Shown: positions 25,601 to 34,197, counted from the first letter of the stretch. The stretch: 64,000 nucleotides of DNA from Fimbriimonadaceae bacterium (GCA_019638675.1 JAHBTE010000001.1:2140605-2204604), one strand, 5' to 3'. Made by a program: numbers and translations. The notes: a model not told the origin generated them from the sequence alone.

Positions 25601-25856
25601 CCTCGTTTCGACTGCTCTGCTCCACCACCACGGCTTGATTGTTGAGCTTAATCCGTTGATGAAGCCGCTGATTGAGCGCAGTGAATGGCTATTCGCTGCC
25701 GTTAAAGGCATGACCCTGGCCCTTGCTTGGCTAGTGATGGTCAAACACTTTGATACTCACCGAGACTTTGTGCGAACGGCGGCAACTGCTGGAGCATGCA
25801 CTTATGTCGGAATCTGGCTCATCTGGTTTATCAGTGGCACTGTTCTCGGTGCATAA
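25512..25856 (+). CDS. DUF5658 small membrane protein
   Basis: The protein has 114 residues from ATG 25512. Three membrane segments (about 17-40, 55-78 and 88-110) and the motif VIDLVSTALLHHHGLIVELNP (split here as VIDLVSTALLHHHG and ELNPLMKPL) fit DUF5658, a family of unknown role. The frame begins 89 bp inside the dacB gene, in a different phase, so the two must be translated from overlapping bases. A start four codons earlier is possible. Confidence 0.75.
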   Translation: MEETRTGVSIWKTLFPTRALLLLMVIGVIDLVSTALLHHHGLIVELNPLMKPLIERSEWLFAAVKGMTLALAWLVMVKHFDTHRDFVRTAATAGACTYVGIWLIWFISGTVLGA

Positions 25857-26030
25857 CGTTTTGGGACTATCTTAAACATAGGGTAGATTTTCACAAATCT
25901 CTTTGGTGAGGCAAACCCGCCTAAACAAAACCTCACCCCCAACCAGTCCAATACCGCCCGCCTGGCAAGCGAGTGACGACGAAATACCTTAACGACTGAG
26001 TATCTGCGCCTCATTTGCGCAGCCAAAACA
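25857..26030 (+). other. Gap before the GNAT gene, with a hairpin close to the start
   Basis: The 174 bp gap holds CTGCGC (26004-26009) and GCGCAG (26017-26022) around a 7 nt loop, ending 8 nt before ATG 26031. It could hide or space the ribosome site. No gene is seen. Confidence 0.3.
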
Positions 26031-27005
26031 ATGAATCAATTTGAAAAATCAACGCGCCTTGTCGTGCGTCCGGTCGAGTCGGAAAACGACTTCCGCACAT
26101 ATTTGCAGATCGCAAACGATTCTGACCCTCACAAGGCGAACACATTCGACGACTTTATGGCTCGTCATAACAATTTTCCCGAGGGAAAGTTTCGGCAAAG
26201 GTTGCTACTGGATGTAGAAGGGACGCCCACGATTGCATTTGTAGTCATGCGCAATATCTGGCAAAAGGAAGACACCAACTTCTTTGTGGACATTTCCAAA
26301 GTAGGCGATCTAAATAGAGATGAATGTGTTGCTGTGCTTGATCACGCGATTCCGCTTGCAAAAGAAAACGGGGCTTTAAAACTCAACACTTGGAATAAGG
26401 AAACAGCAACTACACTGAATGAAGTTTTAGCCGAGTACGGGTTTACGTTTGACCAAGCGAACCCGGAATCGCGGCTTGACTTGACCCAATTTGATAGCAC
26501 TCCATTTCAGGCGAAGGTTGACTACGTTCGCTCTCAGCCTTGGCGGATCATTTCTCTTGCTGATCTTGAACGCGAAGACCCTGAGAACTATATCGAGCGG
26601 TATTACAACGGAGATAGGGAGTTATCGGCGGATATTCCGGTGCCCTGGGAAATGGATGCACCTCCGCTTGAGAACTACAAGAAGGCACTTGAGCGAGATC
26701 GTCACTCATTTGACACTATTCTCATCGTTCTTGATGGTGAAAAGATCATTGCAACTACCATGCTTTTCCGGAACAAAGTGCACCCGGACGTCTTTGAAAC
26801 TGGCTTAACCGGGGTTCATCGGGATTACCGTCGGCATGGAATCGCAACTGCAATTAAAGTAATCAATCTTTCGCGAGCCAAAGAGTTGGGCGGCAAGGTT
26901 GCTTACTGCGACAATGAAGAAAATAACCCTATGCTACAGCTCAATTATCAGCTTGGGTTTGAAACTTATCGTCGATATAACTCGACTACGAAAATCCTTG
27001 ACTAA
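26031..27005 (+). CDS. GNAT acetyltransferase, two-domain
   Basis: The 324-residue protein looks like two tandem GNAT domains. The N-terminal half (about 1-150) is weakly conserved. The C-terminal half (about 170-324) has the acetyl-CoA pyrophosphate loop in GVHRDYRRHGIATAIKV and the following NxxNNPMLQLNYQLGFE, which is the typical GNAT end. It would acetylate an unknown small-molecule amine or protein. It converges on mnmE with 2 bp between the stops. The start is supported only by length and the basic N-terminus. Confidence 0.8.
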   Translation: MNQFEKSTRLVVRPVESENDFRTYLQIANDSDPHKANTFDDFMARHNNFPEGKFRQRLLLDVEGTPTIAFVVMRNIWQKEDTNFFVDISKVGDLNRDECVAVLDHAIPLAKENGALKLNTWNKETATTLNEVLAEYGFTFDQANPESRLDLTQFDSTPFQAKVDYVRSQPWRIISLADLEREDPENYIERYYNGDRELSADIPVPWEMDAPPLENYKKALERDRHSFDTILIVLDGEKIIATTMLFRNKVHPDVFETGLTGVHRDYRRHGIATAIKVINLSRAKELGGKVAYCDNEENNPMLQLNYQLGFETYRRYNSTTKILD

Positions 27006-27007
27006 GG

Positions 27008-28324
27008 TTATTTTCCAATACAAAACTGGCTGAAAATCTGCTCCAGCACATCCGCCGGAGCAGATTCACCAGTAAGTTCTCCCATCTTTCGTAATGCCGC
27101 CCGTAGCGTGACCGCCGCCAGATCGTCGGGCACATTTGGATTCGTAATAGCTTGGCTACTTTCCTGTACAAGCGACTTTACTTCGCGCATCACTTCGTAG
27201 TGCCGTTCAATAAGGCTTGTTGGCTCGTTTGAATCCGAACTTTGAATTCGTCGCAAAATTAGTTCTATCAATGAGTCTAACCCTTCGCCGGTTTTGGTCG
27301 AAATTTCGTGCCCCTTTGCAGATCGAGCTAGATCGCACTTAGTAGCTACTTGGATGACTTTGTTATGGAACTCTTGATCCACTTTTTTATCGTTGTCATC
27401 CCATCCCTTTTCGGCATCGAAAAGATACAGAATAACATCCGCTTGATTGAGTAAGTCACGACTCCGTCCAATTCCGATTTGCTCAACTTCGTCCTCTGAT
27501 TCGCGCAGGCCAGCGGTATCCACCAATCGAACGGGAATTCCATTAATGGAAACCTGTTCTTCGATGCTATCGCGAGTTGTGCCAGGAATCGGCGTGACAA
27601 TCGCCCGATCATATTTGAGAAGGGCGTTCATCAGTGAGCTCTTCCCTGCGTTCGGCTGGCCAGCAATTACCACGAGAACCCCTTCACGGATTCGGCGAGC
27701 TAGTTGCTCCAATGCCAAGAATTGATCGATGGATTTCTCCGCTTCTTCCAATGGAGCGGTTTTATCTTCAAGCGGAATCTCGCCCAGTTCTTCGCTAAAG
27801 TCAGTCAGCGCTTCAATTGTTGTGAGGACTTTGCGAATGTTTGTCGCAATTGGAGCCAACTCTCGCCCGACATTCCCTTCCCTCAGGCTATTTGCCATAG
27901 CAAGCTGTTTATCTGTGGCGGCGTCAACCGTGGCGCGGATTCCCTCGGCTTGGGCGAGATCAATCTCTCCGTTCATGAATGCCCTAAGTGTGAATTCTCC
28001 TGGCTCGGCGGCTCTTGCTCCTGCTAGATAGCAGAGTTCCAAAAGTTGCTTAATTGATTCGGGCGAGCCGTGAATATTGAACTCAGCCACAGGTTCTCCG
28101 GTGAAGCTAGATCCCGCGGCAAATAAAATGCAGAGTCCGTCGTCTTGGTGGGCAAACGCACCGTAATATGCGTGGCGATAAGTTATTTCTTCAGGCAGAA
28201 AAGGAGCAATTAATCGTGCTATCTCCAATGCCTTTGGCCCGCTGACGCGGACAATTGCTACGGCTCCACGTCCGGGAGGAGTGATCGGCGCAGCGATTGT
28301 GTCGGCAAAACGGTCAACTCCCAT
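27008..28324 (-). CDS. mnmE: tRNA modification GTPase MnmE (TrmE)
   Basis: The 438-residue protein begins with the folate-binding domain (DTIAAPITPPGRGAVAIVR). It has a helical domain split around a G domain with P-loop GQPNAGKSS, switch TRDS, DTAGLRESE and TKCD. The C-terminus is the invariant FCIGK, whose cysteine acts in the 5-carboxymethylaminomethyl modification of wobble U34 together with MnmG. All features of the family are intact. An inverted repeat of 10 bp arms lies within its last 60 bp (27035-27066). The start is 35 bp from the divergent lipoprotein start. Confidence 0.96.
   Translation of the reverse strand: MGVDRFADTIAAPITPPGRGAVAIVRVSGPKALEIARLIAPFLPEEITYRHAYYGAFAHQDDGLCILFAAGSSFTGEPVAEFNIHGSPESIKQLLELCYLAGARAAEPGEFTLRAFMNGEIDLAQAEGIRATVDAATDKQLAMANSLREGNVGRELAPIATNIRKVLTTIEALTDFSEELGEIPLEDKTAPLEEAEKSIDQFLALEQLARRIREGVLVVIAGQPNAGKSSLMNALLKYDRAIVTPIPGTTRDSIEEQVSINGIPVRLVDTAGLRESEDEVEQIGIGRSRDLLNQADVILYLFDAEKGWDDNDKKVDQEFHNKVIQVATKCDLARSAKGHEISTKTGEGLDSLIELILRRIQSSDSNEPTSLIERHYEVMREVKSLVQESSQAITNPNVPDDLAAVTLRAALRKMGELTGESAPADVLEQIFSQFCIGK
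27035..27066. repeat. 10 bp inverted repeat within the mnmE 3' end
   Basis: AATCTGCTCC at 27035-27044 and GGAGCAGATT at 27057-27066 pair perfectly around 12 nt. On the minus strand the stem is followed by TTTTC. It could act as a terminator for mnmE inside its own coding sequence. It also contains CCGGAGCAG. Confidence 0.4.
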
Positions 28325-28346
28325 TGGAGTTCATTCTACTTGTGAG

Positions 28347-28352
28347 TACACT
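28347..28352 (+). promoter_or_regulatory. -10 box TACACT for the lipoprotein gene
   Basis: TACACT ends 6 nt before GTG 28359. It gives a leaderless mRNA whose protein begins MVIRGVSM, a proper lipoprotein n-region. Confidence 0.5.
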
Positions 28353-28358
28353 TTGGTA

Positions 28359-28763
28359 GTGGTTATCCGTGGCGTCTCAATGGTTCTACTGGTGCTGGCA
28401 ATTGCCGGTTGCCAACCCAAAACTCACCCCGAACCGATTGTCGTACCCGCTAAGCAGACCGAAGATGTCATCGGCACTTACCGCCTGAAAGCAACCCCTG
28501 ATGAAGTTGCAGAGGCAGGCGGGCTTGAAAAACTCCCGACGCTGGTAATTGAACGTGACCACTGGAGAATGCTCGTTGATGGCGAAGAATCTTCCGGCAA
28601 CTGGAAGTACGAGAACGGGAAACTCACGCTGTCCGATAAAGTCACGGGTGAAAATAGCGTTTTCCTTTCCGATCAAGGTGGTCTAGAACTTGTTTTACAA
28701 GGTGAAGACCCGGTCAGGTTCGCAAAATACGGTGCACAGAAACCTAATACAGCTAACGAATAA
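28359..28763 (+). CDS. Small lipoprotein, unknown
   Basis: The protein has 134 residues from GTG 28359. The lipobox is IAGC in SMVLLVLAIAGC, with an arginine in the n-region, so the cysteine near residue 18 should be acylated. The mature part has a beta-rich pattern (VIGTYRLKATPDEV, ERDHWRMLVDGEESSGNWKY, GKLTLSD) with short repeating strands, like proteins that describe an effect of an added term. No family is assigned. ATG 28380 is the alternative start, but it would remove the arginine. A TATAAT box for the next gene follows. Confidence 0.7.
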   Translation: MVIRGVSMVLLVLAIAGCQPKTHPEPIVVPAKQTEDVIGTYRLKATPDEVAEAGGLEKLPTLVIERDHWRMLVDGEESSGNWKYENGKLTLSDKVTGENSVFLSDQGGLELVLQGEDPVRFAKYGAQKPNTANE

Positions 28764-28790
28764 CACCCATTCCGCAGAAGCTGGTTTCCG

Positions 28791-28796
28791 TATAAT
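28791..28796 (+). promoter_or_regulatory. -10 box TATAAT for the long acyl-CoA dehydrogenase
   Basis: The perfect consensus TATAAT lies 9 nt before ATG 28806. The leader would be about 2-3 nt at most. Confidence 0.55.
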
Positions 28797-28805
28797 AAAC
28801 CAAGC

Positions 28806-30389
28806 ATGATCGCATCTCAACTGACCGAGCAAGGGGGCTCGTTCCTTAGTCAGACGCCAACCTCAACTTTTACGCCCGAGGACTTCAGTAACGACGAAAA
28901 GCTGATGATTCAGATGGCGGACGACTTCTCACGTAAGGAAGTCCTTAGCGTCGTAGAACGACTCGAAAAGCAAGAGGAAGGCTTGATGCCAAACCTTATT
29001 AAAAAGGCTGGTCAACTCGGTTTTTGCGGCATCGATGCACCAGAAGAATACGGCGGGCTCGGCCTGAGTAAGAACCTTGCGGCGCGTATTCTTGAACACC
29101 TCAGTTTAGATGCCTCGTTTAGCGTTACCGTTGGCATTACCAGCGGTATTAGCCTTTTTGGATTGATTGCTTTTGGCACAGAAGAACAGCGCCAAAGATA
29201 TCTGCCCAAGCTCACGAGTGGCGAATGGATCGGCGCGTATGCTCTCAGCGAGCCGAACTCTGGTTCCGATGCGCTGAGTATGTCAACGAGAGCCGAAGAT
29301 AAAGGCGATCACTGGCTTTTAAACGGCACAAAGATGTGGATCAGTAACGCCAAGTGGGCGAATTTTTTCCTGGTTATGGCGAAGATTGATGGCGAACACG
29401 TCACCGCTTTCTTAGTCGAAAAAGACTTCCCTGGTGTTTCTATTGCGCGGGAAGAACACAAAATGGGCTTGAAGGGTTCATCCACGGCTCGACTGTTACT
29501 GGAAAATGCTCAGATTCCTAAAGAAAATCTGCTCTATCTGCCTGGCAAGGGTCATCACGTCGCATTTAATGCTTTGAACATGGGGCGATTCAAACTTGGC
29601 GCAATGAGCATCGGGCCAGCGAGGCAGGCGATTGGCCATGCTGCCGCTTACGCTCAAGATCGGAAGCAATTCGGGCAACCGATTTCCAATTTCGGGTTGA
29701 TTCAAGCGAAGTTCGCCGACATGGCGGCTTATTATTTTGCTATCGAATCTTTGCTTTACCGAACTGGAGCAAATATAGATGCTGCCTTCGCGCAAAGCGA
29801 TGGTTCTCTGGAAGGCAATCGAGCGGCGGCAGAGGAATTTGCCGTTGAGTGTAGTGCATGCAAAGTCCTCGCAACTGAACTAGAAGCGGCAATCGTTGAC
29901 GACTGCTTGCAGGTTTATGGTGGCTACGGGTTTACGGAAGAGTTTCCGGTTGCTCGCATTTACCGCGACGCCCGGATTTCTCGTATCTACGAGGGCACGA
30001 ATGAAATCAATCGCATTTTCCTTTCTGATCGAATGGTGCGCCGAGCAAATGAGGGCAAATGCTCACTGACGGCTTCCGGCGATTCGTTTATCAACGATCT
30101 CACTGGCAAGGCATATGCTAAGTTCAGCAATGGTCAAGAAACACTCGGGCGGATCAGCGACCTCACCATACTCTGCCTGGCGGAGCAATCAGCTAAATTG
30201 CGCGCACAAAAGACGGGAGCACTTGGTCAAGCGGCGTACGAGAGGTTCGCTAACTTTGCCAACGCTAAGGCGGCGGGTATCTATGCGGCCTTGAGTGGCG
30301 AGGCGGTTACGATTCCGGCTCCGTTTGACGGTCATACTGCGGAACTGGCAAACGCTGTGCTCTCCCAAAAAGGCCCGTTAAGTTTCTAA
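28806..30389 (+). CDS. Acyl-CoA dehydrogenase, long form with extra C-terminal domain
   Basis: The 527-residue protein is longer than the usual 380-400. The core carries GAYALSEPNSGSDALS, WISNAKWANFF, DRKQFGQPISNF, YGGYGFTEEFPVAR and YEGTNEINR. A helical C-terminal extension (about 400-527) resembles the VLCAD/ACAD9 group, where it mediates membrane contact. It likely oxidises long-chain acyl-CoA. A second, standard-length acyl-CoA dehydrogenase is at 18847. It may end at the hairpin at 30407-30437. Confidence 0.9.
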   Translation: MIASQLTEQGGSFLSQTPTSTFTPEDFSNDEKLMIQMADDFSRKEVLSVVERLEKQEEGLMPNLIKKAGQLGFCGIDAPEEYGGLGLSKNLAARILEHLSLDASFSVTVGITSGISLFGLIAFGTEEQRQRYLPKLTSGEWIGAYALSEPNSGSDALSMSTRAEDKGDHWLLNGTKMWISNAKWANFFLVMAKIDGEHVTAFLVEKDFPGVSIAREEHKMGLKGSSTARLLLENAQIPKENLLYLPGKGHHVAFNALNMGRFKLGAMSIGPARQAIGHAAAYAQDRKQFGQPISNFGLIQAKFADMAAYYFAIESLLYRTGANIDAAFAQSDGSLEGNRAAAEEFAVECSACKVLATELEAAIVDDCLQVYGGYGFTEEFPVARIYRDARISRIYEGTNEINRIFLSDRMVRRANEGKCSLTASGDSFINDLTGKAYAKFSNGQETLGRISDLTILCLAEQSAKLRAQKTGALGQAAYERFANFANAKAAGIYAALSGEAVTIPAPFDGHTAELANAVLSQKGPLSF

Positions 30390-30406
30390 ATAAGGAACAG
30401 AACTCT

Positions 30407-30444
30407 GCCCCCGCTGGTTGATAAGGCCAATGGGGGCTTATTTT
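30407..30444 (+). terminator. Terminator-like hairpin after the acyl-CoA dehydrogenase
   Basis: GCCCCC (30407-30412) pairs with GGGGGC (30432-30437) with an imperfect inner stem, and TTATTTT follows. It ends the upstream gene. It also covers the start codon region of the DUF817 gene, so the true DUF817 start may be later. Confidence 0.6.
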
Positions 30445-31266
30445 CCAAGTAAGGGCGAGAGAGTTAGCTTCCTTTTGGATTTCGTTCGTATCCAAATCAT
30501 TGCTTGTAGCTTTCCGTTTACATTGGTTGCTCTTATTGCAATCACAAAATTCTTGCCCCAGTTGCCTGTCGCCCGATACGACTTATTATTTCTCTTGTGT
30601 GTATTAGTGCAGTTTGCGATGGTCAAGCTAAGACTCGAAACTTGGCGCGACGCTTCAGTCGTAGCAATTTTTCATCTTCTTGGTCTCTTGTTGGAGATTT
30701 ACAAGGTGAATCAAGGCAGTTGGAGTTACCCGGAGCATTCTGTATTGAAAATTGCAGGCGCTCCACTCTATAGCGGATTTATGCACGCCAGTGTGGCAAG
30801 TTATATGTGTTTAGCTTGGAAGAAATTTGATCTAAAAAGCACCGACTGGCCCACGCCTAAGATTGCTCTGACCACTGCCGCGATTGTGTATGCACAATTC
30901 TTCTTCCCTTCGTGGCCGACCGGGCTGAGAATCGTGATGCTAGTCGCTGTTTGTGCTGTTTTTGGTCGTTCGCAGGTTCATTACACGGTCATAAATAAGG
31001 TGTGGCAAATGCCGATGCCTGTCGCTTTTATTCTCATAGGATTCATGATCTGGATTGCAGAAAACCTAGCTACTTTCTTCGGAGCTTGGAAATACCCTTA
31101 TCAACTTGACTACTGGCAACCAGTTCATGCTATGAAAATAGTTAGTTGGACGCTATTGATGATGGTTAGCCTAGTGATCGTTGCCGAATATAAAAGACGT
31201 ATATTTCAAAATGAAAATATCCGGAGCAGTTCTGCTCCGGATATTAATGAAGTCGCGATTACTTAA
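30430..31266 (+). CDS. DUF817 membrane protein
   Basis: The 278-residue protein has about seven membrane segments and the DUF817 pattern. It contains YKVNQGSWSYPE, APLYSGFMHASVASYMC, WIAENLATFFGAWKYP and WQPVHAMKIVSW. The function of the family is unknown. The ATG listed lies in the terminator-like stem of the preceding gene. A TTG 12 bp earlier, or a later start near SFLLDFVRIQ, is also possible. Its last 50 bp include a perfect 14 bp inverted repeat (31216-31245), and its stop overlaps the next convergent gene by 8 bp. Confidence 0.8.
   Translation: MGAYFPSKGERVSFLLDFVRIQIIACSFPFTLVALIAITKFLPQLPVARYDLLFLLCVLVQFAMVKLRLETWRDASVVAIFHLLGLLLEIYKVNQGSWSYPEHSVLKIAGAPLYSGFMHASVASYMCLAWKKFDLKSTDWPTPKIALTTAAIVYAQFFFPSWPTGLRIVMLVAVCAVFGRSQVHYTVINKVWQMPMPVAFILIGFMIWIAENLATFFGAWKYPYQLDYWQPVHAMKIVSWTLLMMVSLVIVAEYKRRIFQNENIRSSSAPDINEVAIT
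31216..31245 (-). terminator. Terminator of the DUF6263-like gene, inside the DUF817 coding sequence
   Basis: The arms at 31216-31229 and 31232-31245 are perfectly complementary (14 bp) with a 2 nt centre. On the minus strand the stem is followed by TTTTCATTTTG. It lies 14 bp after the stop at 31259 but still within the last codons of the plus-strand DUF817 gene. Confidence 0.7.
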
Positions 31267-31978
31267 TACGCGTAATTTCCGCTACGCCGTTGGTTGGCGG
31301 CATACCTTCTTGGAACGATACATTTTGGAAGTTCATCTTCGAATAAACCAAGTTGCCGTTTGCTTTTTCAAGCCAAACGGTTCCCATGTTGCTCATTCCA
31401 CTGCTTGAATCCAACTCTGCAAAAACGACTGAAATCTTCCAGCAATCCACTTTATTCTTGACTTCTTCGCCTTCCAGCGTATATTTCGCCTTTGCGCTTT
31501 GGAGTCCTTTCGCTTTGTCAGCGGCCCACTCGTGAGTCCATGAATCGCCAAAATTGATTGGCTTTTCTGGGAAATAGAAAGCGTTGAAGCGTTGCATCCT
31601 TTCTCCACCACCCATTTCTGCTGGCGTCGAATCGCTGATGACTTCTCCGTTCAGTTTTCGAACAATTGTGGTTTTCTCTCCTTCTGGTGGAGCACCGCCG
31701 CCCATATCGCCCATTTCTTGACCGTTCATGAGGAGTTTGAAGTCGGACATAGAGCCTTCTTCGGTTACTTTGTCACCATCAATCTTTGTCGTTTTGGAAC
31801 TAATATTGAACATGGCGATGATTTCCATCATCTGCCCACCTGCATCCATTTGCATGGTGAACTTCATGTTGAGCTTGGTGGTTTCGTTGACCTTGGGTTT
31901 CCAAGCAACTGTATGTTCTGCAATAGCTGGCTTAGCCGTAGCGATGGCAGCAAAAAGAGCAAACGAAGTGCTGATCAT
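31259..31978 (-). CDS. Exported DUF6263-like protein, unknown
   Basis: The 239-residue protein begins with a short signal peptide (MISTSFALFAAIATAKPAIAE). The rest is beta-rich and Met/Gly-rich, with KFTMQMDAGGQMMEI and a GDSWTHEW turn. It ends in a strand pair with GTVWLEKANGNLVYS. The pattern resembles DUF6263-type periplasmic proteins with no known role. The start has no clear Shine-Dalgarno sequence, and TATCGT lies 11 nt upstream. It converges on DUF817 with an 8 bp overlap. Confidence 0.7.
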   Translation of the reverse strand: MISTSFALFAAIATAKPAIAEHTVAWKPKVNETTKLNMKFTMQMDAGGQMMEIIAMFNISSKTTKIDGDKVTEEGSMSDFKLLMNGQEMGDMGGGAPPEGEKTTIVRKLNGEVISDSTPAEMGGGERMQRFNAFYFPEKPINFGDSWTHEWAADKAKGLQSAKAKYTLEGEEVKNKVDCWKISVVFAELDSSSGMSNMGTVWLEKANGNLVYSKMNFQNVSFQEGMPPTNGVAEITRIK

Positions 31979-32032
31979 AATTAATCAGTACGATACCAAA
32001 GCTGATTAGGTGGCATAGTGCCAGAAAATTTA

Positions 32033-33034
32033 TTATCTTCGGGTGAACACCAACGCATTGGTAAGAAGGCGGCCTTCTTTCCGAACGGCTTTGCCGTTAG
32101 CATAAAGCCCGCTACTGGCTCCACCATCAAGGTTCATGGCTTCAATGCAGCCCAATTCTTTCATCAGAACCGCCATCTGGGCAACCGTGCCGCTTGAGGT
32201 AACGAGCAAAACGTGTCCGTCTTTGTGGATGCCGATTATGCTTCTTGCGCCGCTTGCAGTGAGAATTTTGGGGTCAGTAAAACCTTCCTCTTCCGCATCA
32301 AGAACAACTTTTCCTTGCTTCACTAAAGTTGGCCCTGCTCCAACTCCTTCTTGGCAGTTTGCCCACCACGTTTTATCCGGGGCATCAATGGTAACTGTTC
32401 TCGTAACGCTCGAACCCATCTTGAATTTCTTGCCTTGAGATTCTTCAGTACCTTTGAAGAAAAGTACATATCCATCAGTGGGAATAGTGGTTGAAGTGCG
32501 GCTGATCCAAGTGACTTTATCGCCTCGAACTTGAACCTGCAATCCGCCATCAAACCCGGTTTCTCTTCCCCACGCCGAATTGAACTCCATTGCGACGCTG
32601 GCACTCACCGGATCGTTATTGAATCGGTAGACGTACCAACTTTGTCGATCAACCGTGCCACGAACCCTGATTTTCAGCCGGTCAATCCGGTAGTCGCCGT
32701 TCGCTCCCATTCCGAATACACAACCAATGTCGCTCGCGTTGATTGGGCGGCGGTTAGAGATCAAGGTCTGAACCGTATTTCGGATTTTGTTATCGCTGTA
32801 AGCATCGAAAAACGCTCCATTGACCGCAGCAACTCCGCCTACTTGCTGGGCCATGCTCTCCAGGCTTGCTAGCGACCCAATCCGACCAGTTCCTGAGACA
32901 ACTTTGGCTTGATAAAACTTGGGATCTATGCTCGCTACTGTGGCAGAAATTGATCGTCCGTTGACGTTGACCGATTTTGTGGAGACGGGGATTGCTGGTG
33001 CCGCCAACGCCAAAGCAAGCAGTAGTGAAATCAC
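32033..33034 (-). CDS. Exported phosphodiester glycosidase-family (NAGPA-like) protein
   Basis: The 333-residue protein has a signal peptide (MISLLLALALAAPAIP) and the NAGPA/DUF2233 domain, with VAAVNGAFFDAYSDNK (about 68-83), TSSGTVAQMAVLMKELG and the signature AMNLDGGASSGLY near residue 300. NAGPA-type enzymes remove N-acetylglucosamine phosphodiesters, and bacterial members act on cell-wall or exopolysaccharide glycans. The gene is 9 bp after the esterase gene and on the same strand, so it is likely an operon. The GAFF and NLDGG motifs are intact, so it should be active. Confidence 0.88.
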   Translation of the reverse strand: MISLLLALALAAPAIPVSTKSVNVNGRSISATVASIDPKFYQAKVVSGTGRIGSLASLESMAQQVGGVAAVNGAFFDAYSDNKIRNTVQTLISNRRPINASDIGCVFGMGANGDYRIDRLKIRVRGTVDRQSWYVYRFNNDPVSASVAMEFNSAWGRETGFDGGLQVQVRGDKVTWISRTSTTIPTDGYVLFFKGTEESQGKKFKMGSSVTRTVTIDAPDKTWWANCQEGVGAGPTLVKQGKVVLDAEEEGFTDPKILTASGARSIIGIHKDGHVLLVTSSGTVAQMAVLMKELGCIEAMNLDGGASSGLYANGKAVRKEGRLLTNALVFTRR

Positions 33035-33043
33035 AATTAGATT

Positions 33044-33949
33044 TTATCTGAGGATCGGTTCAAGGAATTCTCTTGCGCCTTCGATCATGCGCGGATGCCA
33101 GTCGTGCCCCCAGTCAATTTCTTCTAATTGCCTCTTTCCTGGCAAGGCATCGTAGATCGCCCTTACTTGGTCTGGCTTTACAGCGGGATCTTTCAAGCCA
33201 AGAGTTACCCGAGTTGGCTTTTCGCAAAACGCCGCCTGATTAAGAGTGTCGAAATAGCTCAGAGTTTCACGAACCTTCACTTCATTTTCGGGCGAAGAGA
33301 ATGCCAGATCAGCCAACTCCTTGAGAGGATATCGAAACGCTTTTGCCGTGAGAACAAACGGCATTGCGCCCAAAAACGGTTCGTCGGCTACGACCGCGCG
33401 GATCAATTTGCACCATGCACTGAGCCAGATCGCCATACCGCCACCTTGCGACATTCCGGCGGCAACGATTTTGTTCGAATCCACTTGAGGCACTGATTCA
33501 AATAACCGAGTCACAATCACTGCATCTTGGTACATGCGGCGGAATATCCAAGTTCGCTTATCCAATGCTCCTTCGGCAAAGTAACCGCGTTCTGGTTTGT
33601 ATTCTTCTTGGTGGAAGGCGGACTCTCCGTGGAAGTTGAAGCTGATGCTCGCCATTCCGGTGCGAGTGCCGTACTCGTTCGGAAGCATCGACCACCGAGA
33701 ATAAGGGGCGAGCCAGACCATTCCGGGTGCGACATCTAAATGGGGTGAAGCCAACCAACCGTAGCGAGTTGCGCCATCAATTCCCCGAAAAGAGAACGTT
33801 TCAATACTGTGGGCTTTTGATTTAAACTCAGATTGTGGAGTGCGTTGCCAATCCAACTCCGCGGCAAAGGCTTCTTCTGTGGTTTCCCGCCAGAACGGCT
33901 CAAAGCCAGGCGGGACATAAGGTTTTAACAGGTCTGAGTGGTCGCTCAT
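33044..33949 (-). CDS. Acetyl-xylan-esterase-like alpha/beta hydrolase
   Basis: The 301-residue protein has the AXE1/cephalosporin-C deacetylase fold. The nucleophile elbow is GMSQGGGMA (Ser about 176), with an acid in LGLKDPAVKPDQV and the base in the C-terminal DWGHDWHP. No signal peptide is seen, so it is cytoplasmic. It follows the NIL-domain gene with a 4 bp overlap and precedes the phosphodiester glycosidase gene. A role in deacetylating sugar esters taken up from the environment is reasonable but unproven. Confidence 0.85.
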   Translation of the reverse strand: MSDHSDLLKPYVPPGFEPFWRETTEEAFAAELDWQRTPQSEFKSKAHSIETFSFRGIDGATRYGWLASPHLDVAPGMVWLAPYSRWSMLPNEYGTRTGMASISFNFHGESAFHQEEYKPERGYFAEGALDKRTWIFRRMYQDAVIVTRLFESVPQVDSNKIVAAGMSQGGGMAIWLSAWCKLIRAVVADEPFLGAMPFVLTAKAFRYPLKELADLAFSSPENEVKVRETLSYFDTLNQAAFCEKPTRVTLGLKDPAVKPDQVRAIYDALPGKRQLEEIDWGHDWHPRMIEGAREFLEPILR

Positions 33950-34185
33950 GCCCCGACGGCGCGCTGTTCAGCATCTACGTGGATGCCGGTTGTCATCAGC
34001 CAAGAAATCGCACGTTGGGCTTCTTCTAGCTCACCCGTGATATTGATGAGCATATAACCGAAATCTGTATCAACGTTCGCCTTGAGAATTGTCACCCGGA
34101 GGTCAAAATCTTTGCAGAGGCGACAAATCCATGGTTCGCCGACCTGTTGATCGCGGGCGGTGAGGTTCACATCAATACTGACCAT
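33946..34185 (-). CDS. Stand-alone NIL-domain protein
   Basis: The 79-residue protein is one NIL/ferredoxin-like domain (beta-alpha-beta), with EPWICRLCKDFDLRV and ITGELEEAQRAISWL. NIL domains usually sit at the C-terminus of the methionine transporter ATPase MetN, where they sense methionine. Here it is alone, heading an operon with an esterase. It may bind a small ligand or be a regulator. A TATCTT box 6 nt before ATG 34185 suggests a leaderless start. Confidence 0.8.
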   Translation of the reverse strand: MVSIDVNLTARDQQVGEPWICRLCKDFDLRVTILKANVDTDFGYMLINITGELEEAQRAISWLMTTGIHVDAEQRAVGA

Positions 34186-34191
34186 TGCATA

Positions 34192-34197
34192 AAGATA
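34192..34197 (-). promoter_or_regulatory. -10 box TATCTT for the NIL-domain gene
   Basis: TATCTT on the minus strand ends 6 nt before ATG 34185. No ribosome site is seen in the spacer. Confidence 0.5.

Noticed and set aside
30418-30429. TTG start for the DUF817 protein
   Set aside because: It lies inside the terminator-like stem of the previous gene, and the ATG at 30430 is the weaker but simpler choice.
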